DNA of 64,000 nucleotides. Source: Bacteroidota bacterium (lineage in GTDB: Bacteria > Bacteroidota > Bacteroidia > Bacteroidales > NBLH01). The translations under genes and the position numbers were made by a program. The DNA is taken from positions 1 to 64,000 of the forward strand of contig JANYKN010000104.1 of the NCBI GenBank assembly GCA_025361565.1. The letters are read 5' to 3'. The notes beneath the pieces were generated by a model. The model saw only the letters and a list, made by a program, of their open reading frames with translations. It had not been told where the DNA came from and did no database searches. Positions 23,001-30,072 of the stretch are shown piece after piece. Positions within the stretch are counted from its first letter, which is position 1. Each line of letters opens with the position of its first letter.

Positions 23001-23601
23001 TTTCAATTTGGATAATTCCATTCTGTACATCACCTTCATCTACAACCCAAGATTTATCTAATTTTAAATCCTTCCGGTTATGCCTGATTAAAGATTCTTC
23101 GCCGTAAAAATAGATGTATGAATCAGTTATTTTAATATCTGTAATATCTCCCTGAAACTTTGTTTTATCTGACAATACGTGATATTCGTAAACACCAAGA
23201 TGGTTTCGTTGCAAATAGCCATACTCATTGTCACAGCCCAATAAAATCAGGTTTTGATCTGCCAGTGATTTTAAAACTATTGGAATTGCAGGAACTTTAA
23301 CTTGCTCCCAGTCCTTGCCGTTAAATATAATAATGCCTTGCCGGTGCGCCAATATCATTTGCCCATCAACATCCTGGCTTATGGCCCAGATCTGCAAATC
23401 TGTCTGACCAAATTGATAATGGCTCATAAAAGGATTCCCAAAATCTGTTGGCAATAACTTTTTGTCCTTGTTGGTTATCGGTTTTTTCGGACTTGTTATT
23501 AAAGTTTGCTTTGAATATTTTGTCCGATCAGAAATTGAGCGTTGAAAAACACAAACTGCAGTAACAAGCAAAAAAGTTAATATGACTATTGTATATCTCA
23601 C
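20032..23601 (-). CDS. Giant sensor: propeller + Y_Y_Y domain + SpoIIE phosphatase (copy 2)
   Basis: A 1189-residue tandem paralogue of the 16435-19776 gene, colinear across almost the whole length: signal (3-22), propeller repeats, Y_Y_Y domain (YQYLIKGVMNGWSEWNPNQE), one membrane helix (about 883-904), coiled coil with SLNYASQIQTAILPP, and a PP2C domain (about 945-1189) with ADCTGHGVPGAF and LFSDGFTDQFGG. It differs by a long Lys/Glu-rich insertion around residues 385-510 in the periplasmic propeller (SIFQKWKERREEKKKKKLDK and neighbours), where copy 1 has only a short version. Start codon GTG at 23601. The two copies, 255 bases apart, presumably respond to different ligands or signals. Confidence 0.85.
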   Translation of the reverse strand: MRYTIVILTFLLVTAVCVFQRSISDRTKYSKQTLITSPKKPITNKDKKLLPTDFGNPFMSHYQFGQTDLQIWAISQDVDGQMILAHRQGIIIFNGKDWEQVKVPAIPIVLKSLADQNLILLGCDNEYGYLQRNHLGVYEYHVLSDKTKFQGDITDIKITDSYIYFYGEESLIRHNRKDLKLDKSWVVDEGDVQNGIIQIENDIYISIKNKGLYKFKPDGIKQFIPKTYAISQKQITFSVPLSKRKVIVGNFGNDLYTFDGNIIGEFTTSAQKYISDSQLTNGIDLSDDIFAISTITGGAIILNKKSGDIINILDIKSGLPDNEIYAIGKDSNGALWLSHGFGITSVNYNLPVKDFNNYPGIEGNIIDVVVLKNKTYIATNQGVYYQDSIIEIKEIEKVKEKKSSYNKNPELEINKANFIDTEIKKEDEKLQNNEVKPDNSTKKSIFQKWKERREEKKKKKLDKVPDNNETVKEIVEVPVKKELPIKETLLEKTDKSKNPVNNKKTEKPIVKTKVWSVNYIFRKIKNINGKCKQFCKYDDMLLVSSNNGLYEIKDKSSRIILKKNYINYILPSKSAGIFYVGTDRGITAIKREKNNWVEYPEIQPKGFNDAVYTIAEDENQNLWIGNDNNVFYFVIGKGLKTISYEAHDFGSEYPEKFSIRQIDNSIFFLSSSQIYRYNATTNKIEINNQLITNRLPYLRYIVSQHNITWLQNEKGWVCISTKYKPSKFQISLLNLFENIQNIYADEKNNLWVVDGKKLYKILSNNESEKYHEEFRVFVQQIKNDYGVSVPLDNIEIASEITSLTFTIGAPYYLKPSGTTYQYLIKGVMNGWSEWNPNQEFPFLLKSGNYTVQVRAKNILGETSSSKEYRIAVSSPIWMNIWFIILVTAITIMFFAFIGFLIQKKRERKLQRDKKRLEAIVEKRTIEIVRQKEQIEFKNREITDSLNYASQIQTAILPPIEILNETLADFFVFNKPKDIVSGDFYWINRRNGQLVVTAADCTGHGVPGAFLSLLGVTFLNEITNKLQMLRANLILELLRERVIKSLNQGGYNKKRLDGIDLSLAVIDFDKMELQFAGANNSLYVVRNGFLSEFKGDRMPIGLHAYRDKPFTNHDIEIKKGDVIYLFSDGFTDQFGGQYGRKFLSRNFKALLTEISHNPLQEQSELLGDILEAWKGEHEQIDDILIVGLKI

Positions 23602-23864
23602 AAAAACAGGACCTTATATATTATACTACAATATTTTTTTGTCTAAAACTCCGTTTAATCGCAGAAGAAATTTGATTACGATTTATAATGAGTATATTAT
23701 ATTTACAAATTGTTTACCAAACTACAAAAGTATACGAATTTTCTATAAAATATTTAAATATGTACAGTCTTGTATTAATATTTAAAATAATAGTGGATTA
23801 TTTTTTTTAAATAGATTTGGATAAAGTCATAAGGATTGATTAAAAAGAGGAAATTAAAAAATAC

Positions 23865-23894
23865 TGAGAATCCCAGAATGTTCCATCATTCTCA
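23865..23894 (-). terminator. Terminator of the serpin gene
   Basis: TGAGAAT (23865-23871) and ATTCTCA (23888-23894) pair; on the minus strand the stem is followed by a T-rich stretch (complement of 23846-23862). It lies 44 bases beyond the serpin stop. Confidence 0.55.
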
Positions 23895-23937
23895 ACCTAA
23901 TATAATCAAAGAGGGGAGTTTATCGGAATAAATTTCT

Positions 23938-25158
23938 TCAATTATTGTAATACTCAGCTGAAAGATTATTAAAATTAGGTGAAATAACTTTACCAATTAA
24001 CAATATACTATGATTCAGATTATCAATAACTACAAAAAGAAAAGGTCTGTTTGCCTTAAATTTCATAACACTGTTATCGTTGCTTTTATTCGACTGGTCA
24101 GGTGATAAAATGAGTTCAGTGAAATTACTGTTTTTATTTTCCTCGACAACTATAGTTGTTTTTTGAATAATCCTTGAAATATGTACCGGAGTTTTTGCTA
24201 TTCTCGAAAAATCAGCATCATCAGAAAATGCTAATTCAGAGCCATTTAATCCTAAAGTTGATGATACGTCTTCTAAAAATTCAATCCTGAATTTGGGGAT
24301 GGATACACTTACCAATTTTACATACAATTCATCTGTCCAAAAATCAAAATTAACTGAATTCAATGATTTCTCAAGACTATCTAAATAATTAGATTCTTTA
24401 GGCAATAAAAGCATCATAGATATATTTCGCCCCGAATATGGCAATTCTAAAATTTGAAAAACATCATTTTCATTATATCGCAGATATGAAGTCTGATTCA
24501 TAAAATCAACCTTAATCTTGGAACTATCCGATTCGTAAAAATCGTCTTTGCTGGTAAATTGTTCATTAAAAGGGTTTTCCCAATTTCCATTTAAGTGCAC
24601 AAAATTTGTATAAATAAGTTGATCTTCTTTTGCTATATTTTCAGGCTTCATAATACTTAGAACATTGTAATTGCTCGTTTTTTTTACCCATCGGTTCATT
24701 AATTTTGAATTATTTTCTTCATCATCTTTAAATGGGAGATCCTCGACATGGGCAGCAAAATTTACCTTTAAAAGATTTTTATATTTTTTCTGTAATTCAA
24801 TATCATCATTAAACCATAAGGCATTACCCATTAACATATTAACATCATTATTCTTATATGTTTGATAATGTTTTATCAGTTGTTTAAATCCAAAAAGAAC
24901 ACCAAAAGGGGTTATAAAATTCATATTACGTGCAATAACCTGCTGTGTGTTACCTTCGCTTCCAATATATGCCATAGCCATACAAGCTGATACACCAAAA
25001 GGAGATAAAACAAGATTTTCATCTGATTCATTAAAAAGGGAATAATACTTGAAAGAATATGCATTATTTCTTGTCACAGTGGCATCCACATATTCTTCCT
25101 GTGCAAAAACGAATTGAATCATTAATAAAAAAAAGCCTAAAAAATAAAATTTCCTCAT
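23938..25158 (-). CDS. Secreted serpin-family protein, atypical reactive loop
   Basis: A 406-residue protein with a signal peptide (MRKFYFLGFFLLMIQFVFAQ). Serpin landmarks are clear: NLVLSPFGVSACMAMAYIGS (helix B), a NALWFNDDIEL segment, IYTNFVHLNGNWENPFNEQF (strand 3A and gate), MMLLLPKE, VSIPKFRIEF (s2C), and the C-terminal FKANRPFLFVVIDNLNHSIL with IGKV. The hinge before the reactive loop, normally EEGTEAAAAT, reads VEENKNSNFTELIL here, lacking the small residues needed for loop insertion, so inhibitory activity is doubtful. It might act as a non-inhibitory binding protein. It is monocistronic, with a candidate -7 box TAATTTTG at 25216-25223. Confidence 0.88.
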   Translation of the reverse strand: MRKFYFLGFFLLMIQFVFAQEEYVDATVTRNNAYSFKYYSLFNESDENLVLSPFGVSACMAMAYIGSEGNTQQVIARNMNFITPFGVLFGFKQLIKHYQTYKNNDVNMLMGNALWFNDDIELQKKYKNLLKVNFAAHVEDLPFKDDEENNSKLMNRWVKKTSNYNVLSIMKPENIAKEDQLIYTNFVHLNGNWENPFNEQFTSKDDFYESDSSKIKVDFMNQTSYLRYNENDVFQILELPYSGRNISMMLLLPKESNYLDSLEKSLNSVNFDFWTDELYVKLVSVSIPKFRIEFLEDVSSTLGLNGSELAFSDDADFSRIAKTPVHISRIIQKTTIVVEENKNSNFTELILSPDQSNKSNDNSVMKFKANRPFLFVVIDNLNHSILLIGKVISPNFNNLSAEYYNN

Positions 25159-25608
25159 GAACAGTTTTATTACAATTAACAGTGTTTAATCTACTTTACA
25201 AGTATAATTATTTAGCAAAATTACATACATATGCTCAATAAAGAATGCTTTATCTCTTTATTTTGACAAATTAGTAACTTCCTTATTTGAAAAGTGGTAC
25301 AAAAACAAATAGGTATTTCAAGGATTTTTTCCTAGCATGACAATATTTACTGAAATAACAAATAAATTTTCTGGATTTGCAATTTAGAGCATTGAATTAA
25401 AGGTATTTGTATGAACTCTATTTTTATTTTCTTTTGTTCTTTATATTATCATAGTGATAAATTACAGCAATAGCTTATCTTAATACAAAGTTGAAAATAT
25501 TGGAGATCTAATTCTCTTAATTTCATGAAAATTAAACAATAAAGGGTTTTTATAAGCTCCCAATCAACAAATGGTTCGATTGTTTATATCGAAAAATATA
25601 GCTGTTTT
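25159..25608. other. Intergenic region
   Basis: 450 AT-rich bases between the serpin start and the cyclase stop. CAAAATTA at 25216-25223 reads TAATTTTG on the minus strand and could be the serpin -7 box, but no TTG is at the right distance. Otherwise I see nothing. Confidence 0.35.
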
Positions 25609-27024
25609 TTACTCTTCAGAATCCCAATCCACTAATTCCTTAATACGTTCAATTTGAGCCTGTTTATTAACTTCGCGCAAATTGTTAGCCGTATCGGTAA
25701 AAAAATGATGTATCGATAAAAACTTTACCTGAATCTTATTCCATGTATTTAGCGAGGACATTTTGTTTTGTGCTTTTAGTTCTTCATACAAGGTATTGGA
25801 AACAGGAATAAAGTCACTTCGCCCCAAATAATCCAAATCCGAATCACAAATAATTTTTTCGAGTAAATTATTGGGTTGAGGAGGCAGCTTGGTTGCCATA
25901 ATAATTTCACAAATACGATCTATCTGAACCGGAGTATAATTGTATTTTGGTAGCCATTCCCTTGCTATTTGTGTTCCAAAATATTCATGATTGTCATAAC
26001 CAATAGTATGTCCGGCATCATGAAAAAGTGCAGCTGTTGTGAGCAAAAGTATGGCTTCATCATCAACACCTTCGCCATATCCAATTAATTCCGCCTGATT
26101 TACCACGTCAATTGTATGTTTATAGTTGTGGTAAAATAAATATTTGGGCAACTCGCGTTCAAGTTTATCTAATATAATTTCTTGTAAATCTGTAAATTGC
26201 CTAATCAGATATTTGACCCTGAATATTTCATTGGCTCTAACTCCTGTATCTCTATCCGCTGAATATTTTTTCTTGATTCGTTTCAGAAAATACATTTCCA
26301 AATCACCCTGATATTTTACAAACATCTTTCCATGATAATCACAATCAAAATATGGCTTTACCAGCTCATAGGTCATTACCGATATGTTAATTTGACCAAA
26401 TTCACTTGCCGAAGCCATTCTGGTTGCAATATTAACCGTATCTCCTTTCAAATCATAAGACACTTTTTTTCTTCCTTGCATGGTAGCTGTTACAGCACCA
26501 GTATGTATCCCAAGCTTTAAATCCCAGAATTCTCTGTTTTGTTTTGCATATTCTTCTTTAAGGTTCCCCAGATATTCTTCCATTTCCAAGGCAGCCAATA
26601 CAACATCAATTGGATTGGTAATGTTTTTTACAGGCACTCCACCTGCACACATATAAGCATCCCCAATTGTTTTTATTTTTTGTATTTTATATTTCTTTAC
26701 TATTTCGTTAAAATGAAAGAATATCTGGTCAAGCTCATCTATAACTGCCTCGGAATTCATCTGTTCTGATATTTTTTTAAATCCCTGAATATCCAAATAT
26801 AAGACAGTAGCCATCTTAAATCTCAGCGTTTTTGTGGCTTGTGAAGATTTTAGGCCTTGTGGTAAATTTTCCTCTGGTATTTGTGCAACCAGATTTTTAT
26901 AATTTTGATTTTCGTCTTCAAGTTCTTCATTTTTCTTTTTAACGTCTTTAAGTTGACTTTGAAGTTCTTTATTTTCGTTAATAAGTTTTTGAATCCGAAA
27001 AACTAATTCTTTTTGATCTTCCAT
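25609..27024 (-). CDS. Class III nucleotide cyclase fused to an HD phosphohydrolase
   Basis: A 471-residue cytosolic protein. A coiled coil (residues 1-47) precedes a class III cyclase domain (about 70-250) with metal-binding Asp78 (LYLDIQGF) and Asp122 (KTIGDAYM), Lys118 and Asp191 (YDLKGD) in the positions that select ATP, and the transition-state Asn198 and Arg202 (VNIATRM). So all catalytic residues are present, and adenylate cyclase activity is predicted. An HD domain follows (about 295-430), with HNYKH (His299, His303), LFHDAGH (His335-Asp336) and the later DSDLDYLG. Such HD domains hydrolyse cyclic nucleotides, so one chain may make and destroy cAMP. No cAMP receptor is encoded nearby. 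Confidence 0.85.
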   Translation of the reverse strand: MEDQKELVFRIQKLINENKELQSQLKDVKKKNEELEDENQNYKNLVAQIPEENLPQGLKSSQATKTLRFKMATVLYLDIQGFKKISEQMNSEAVIDELDQIFFHFNEIVKKYKIQKIKTIGDAYMCAGGVPVKNITNPIDVVLAALEMEEYLGNLKEEYAKQNREFWDLKLGIHTGAVTATMQGRKKVSYDLKGDTVNIATRMASASEFGQINISVMTYELVKPYFDCDYHGKMFVKYQGDLEMYFLKRIKKKYSADRDTGVRANEIFRVKYLIRQFTDLQEIILDKLERELPKYLFYHNYKHTIDVVNQAELIGYGEGVDDEAILLLTTAALFHDAGHTIGYDNHEYFGTQIAREWLPKYNYTPVQIDRICEIIMATKLPPQPNNLLEKIICDSDLDYLGRSDFIPVSNTLYEELKAQNKMSSLNTWNKIQVKFLSIHHFFTDTANNLREVNKQAQIERIKELVDWDSEE

Positions 27025-27248
27025 TTATATAAAATTAAAGAATGCTTAATACAACATCGATTGATTTATAGAGAAAATACAATGTCAGCAAATTTGATGC
27101 AACAACAAAACTGTTATTTAAAAGGAACATCAATCGATAATAAAAACTACTAAAAATAATCATTCTGCTATTTCTATTCAAATATTATCCCAAAATTTAG
27201 ATGAAATACCTTTTCTTTTGTTTGAAATGCTAGAAAAACGAGGATATT

Positions 27249-28058
27249 TTAGCGTTCTTCGATTTTTTTAATCAGAATTTCAATCCTTTCGTTCAACATA
27301 TCAACTTTTTTTTCCAATTCATCATTGTTATCCATAACCATGGAGTCAACAAATATCGAATTGACTAAGGATAACCCCAATATGCCTCCAACTATTAATA
27401 TAATTACAAAATATAATTTAATAAAACCGGATGTCAGTTCTGTAGACTTCAAAACCATTTTATCTGGAATATCGTACCATCCTTCAACTGTGAAAATCCT
27501 AAAAGTGGAATACATTGATTTTAGTGGATTGCCAAAGTATTCTGGAGAAATATTTTTAAACATATAACAGGAAAGTATGGATATAACAAAGTTGAAAACA
27601 AAAAACCCGAATAATACAAAAACGGATGTTTTCAATGCCCTTTGCACTCCTTTTACTAGCTGGTTGATTCCAGGAATAAATTTAAAAAACCTGAAAAACT
27701 TAAATGCTCTTGAAATCCTGAATATTAAAAGAAAACTTAATCCTTCCATGCTACCATGTATGAATAACAATATAATTGAAGGCAATGACAAGAGAACCAA
27801 AACAAAATCAAGCTGGTTCCAACTTGATTTGATGTATTTTTTCCATCCAAAATGCCTGATTTTAACAAAAGCTTCAATCGAAAACAAAATAGTTATTGCA
27901 CTATCAACCAATGCAATATAAAAAAGAATGTATATGCCGAGTTCTGCAAAACCTTCTGCAAATATGGAAATGGAATTAATTAGAATAAGTAATAATATAA
28001 AGTGATCATTTAAAAATAAATCAACAAACTGATTGGATCCTTTTTTAATATCATCCAT
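27249..28058 (-). CDS. Voltage-gated-type cation channel, single-domain (Ion_trans)
   Basis: A 269-residue six-helix channel subunit, presumably a tetramer. S4 has Arg/Lys at every third position (Arg114, Arg117, Lys120, Arg123, Lys126), making it a real voltage sensor. The pore helix is followed by FRIFTVEGWYDIP, aligning TVEGW with the TLESW selectivity filter of bacterial sodium channels; Glu is kept and Ser becomes Gly. The C-terminal 30 residues (DELEKKVDMLNERIEILIKK) form a coiled coil, as in NaChBac-type channels. Sodium (or mixed cation) selectivity is therefore likely. It lies between the cyclase-HD gene and the T9SS cargo gene on the same strand, with 224- and 46-base gaps. Confidence 0.82.
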   Translation of the reverse strand: MDDIKKGSNQFVDLFLNDHFILLLILINSISIFAEGFAELGIYILFYIALVDSAITILFSIEAFVKIRHFGWKKYIKSSWNQLDFVLVLLSLPSIILLFIHGSMEGLSFLLIFRISRAFKFFRFFKFIPGINQLVKGVQRALKTSVFVLFGFFVFNFVISILSCYMFKNISPEYFGNPLKSMYSTFRIFTVEGWYDIPDKMVLKSTELTSGFIKLYFVIILIVGGILGLSLVNSIFVDSMVMDNNDELEKKVDMLNERIEILIKKIEER

Positions 28059-28104
28059 AATGTTTTATGCTAACTTGAAAACTAAATTTTCGGAATAAAA
28101 AAGT

Positions 28105-29769
28105 TTACCTGAACAATTGAACAGAACCTTTCTTTTCATATTCTATCCCATCAAACCCTTTTGCTTTTAGAACGTAATAATAAATTCCTGGAGATGCTTT
28201 TTGCCCACCATTAAAATTTCCATCCCATCCAATTTTTGCATCTTCAATTGAGTTCCATTCTGCAATTTTTTTGCCCCATCTACTATAAATCCAACAATTA
28301 AAAGTTTCAATCCCTGCGGCAGAACTTTCCGAAATCTTGAAGACATCATTCTTTCCATCACCATTGGGTGTAAATACATTAGGTATATCTTCAAAACTAG
28401 ATGGGGGGATTGTAACTGTGATTAGAACTGATTGCGCAGTGTCCTGGCACCCATCATCGGTAATTGCAGTTAGATGTGCCCAATATTTCCCTTCCTTAGT
28501 GTATGTATGTGATAAAGTATCACCCAGGCCGGTATTGGTTCCATCGCCAAAATCCCAAATATAATCTGCTTTCCAACTTGTTGTATTATCAAAATTGATT
28601 ACCAGGTTAAAAGGCCCTGATGTACTGTCAGTTGTAAATGTTGGAGCTTCAACTGTATTATAAACTGACGTATCCTGTGGGCATCCAAAATTATCTTTTA
28701 CATTAAATGTATAGCGATGATTTCCATAAACCTGAGGTATTGCAGTTGCCAGTCCGGAGCTGGATGTTGACGATACACCGCTTCCCTTCCAAACAGGAAA
28801 TGAATAAGTATGTTTGTATTCCCATTTCGCAGGCAATAGGGAAGATTCAAATTTAATTTGACTTAAAAAAACAAAACCACTATCAGGAGCTTGGTTATCA
28901 GTTATTTTCAATATCCATTCACCATTTAAAGGGCATCCTGCAAGCAAGTCAAAAGTTTGCTCGGGAGCGTATGAACCTGATGGTAATGAAGAACCTGAAG
29001 GTGATGCAGCATTCATTGTTCCAAAATCGGGAGAGTTCGTCCAATAATAATTATATCCTATGCCTGCCAAATCAGGGTTTCCTCCAATTATAGGCTCCCC
29101 AAAATATTTATTTGGTCCACCAAAATCCTTAAGTATAATAAAACTACCATTTGGACAGACCAATTCTATTTTTAAATCGCTTAAATTACTATGTTCCAGA
29201 TTAATGCCAATCGTGTCGATATCTAAAGCAGTTGCTATTGCTTGAGTTTTATTAAATATCCGATAGTCAAATTTAGTTTGATTTATAACTGAATTTGAAA
29301 TTAAGGAAGGATTTTCCTCTACTTTTAAGTCAGGCATCTTGTATGTCCAAGTTGAATCTGCTATTTTGCCAGTCAGAAAAACTTGTTGTCCAAGGCAGAA
29401 TGGATCTTTCCGATCTGAATTTGTACCTGAAAAATTTGGTGTTAAGGCAACTTCAAATTTATATAGAAAATAGTCAGAATCAATCCCTTTAATTGCATCT
29501 ACTCTTATAATATATCCACCACCTTTGGTAAATGCATGCTTAGTTGTATCAAGGTTCAGACCCGATTCAAAAGGGCTGCCATCGCCAAACGACCATTTAT
29601 AATCGACATCAGTAATAGGATTTAAACCATCGGTAACCTTTGCAGTAAATTTAACAGTTGAATCCATGCAGGTATAAGCTTTTAGACTGTTAACCTCAAG
29701 GATAAACTGTCCATAACTATTGAAATTATTTATACAATAAAACAGGAATAAGAAAATAATTATCTTCAT
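28105..29769 (-). CDS. Secreted PKD-domain protein with T9SS type-B sorting domain
   Basis: A 554-residue exported protein. A signal peptide (MKIIIFLFLFYCINNFNSYG) is followed by a PKD domain with YKWSFGDGSPFE (about 50-110), a region resembling the P/Homo-B jelly-roll (LSDLKIELVCPNGSFIILKD, later GEWILKITDNQAPDSG), a second PKD domain with YIWDFGDGTNTG (about 405-455), and a C-terminal gliding-motility-associated domain (FEDIPNVFTPNGDGKNDVF, WDGNFNGGQKASPGIYYYVL). The last is a type IX secretion system type-B sorting signal, so the protein is expected to reach the cell surface or medium. A T9SS machine must be encoded elsewhere. An adhesion or matrix role is plausible. Confidence 0.85.
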   Translation of the reverse strand: MKIIIFLFLFYCINNFNSYGQFILEVNSLKAYTCMDSTVKFTAKVTDGLNPITDVDYKWSFGDGSPFESGLNLDTTKHAFTKGGGYIIRVDAIKGIDSDYFLYKFEVALTPNFSGTNSDRKDPFCLGQQVFLTGKIADSTWTYKMPDLKVEENPSLISNSVINQTKFDYRIFNKTQAIATALDIDTIGINLEHSNLSDLKIELVCPNGSFIILKDFGGPNKYFGEPIIGGNPDLAGIGYNYYWTNSPDFGTMNAASPSGSSLPSGSYAPEQTFDLLAGCPLNGEWILKITDNQAPDSGFVFLSQIKFESSLLPAKWEYKHTYSFPVWKGSGVSSTSSSGLATAIPQVYGNHRYTFNVKDNFGCPQDTSVYNTVEAPTFTTDSTSGPFNLVINFDNTTSWKADYIWDFGDGTNTGLGDTLSHTYTKEGKYWAHLTAITDDGCQDTAQSVLITVTIPPSSFEDIPNVFTPNGDGKNDVFKISESSAAGIETFNCWIYSRWGKKIAEWNSIEDAKIGWDGNFNGGQKASPGIYYYVLKAKGFDGIEYEKKGSVQLFR

Positions 29770-29962
29770 ATTAGTAAATTACACTATATTCTTGCAAATC
29801 TATAAATTAATCTTTGAATCTTATCTTTGACAGATTAAAATTACAAATGACCAATTAAACATTTTGATAATTTATAGTAAACTAAGAATACGTGCCCATA
29901 AACAAAGGCCTTACCGAATTAACTCTTATGGTTTTAATTGTTAAAAAAGTATCGTAAAATAA

Positions 29963-29994
29963 TTTTGACATTTCCTTACATGCCATTATCTTTG
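29963..29994 (+). promoter_or_regulatory. Promoter of pcrA/uvrD
   Basis: TTTTG (29963-29967), 19 bases, then TATCTTTG (29987-29994): a near-perfect match to the Bacteroidota -33/-7 elements. Predicted transcription start near 30001. The promoter lies inside the upstream extension of the open frame, so the coding start must be downstream. Confidence 0.75.
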
Positions 29995-30072
29995 TACCCA
30001 CAAAAAACCTACTCCAGGAATTACACAAAGATCTATTTTAGTACAAATATTATCCTCCTTATATATATTGGT

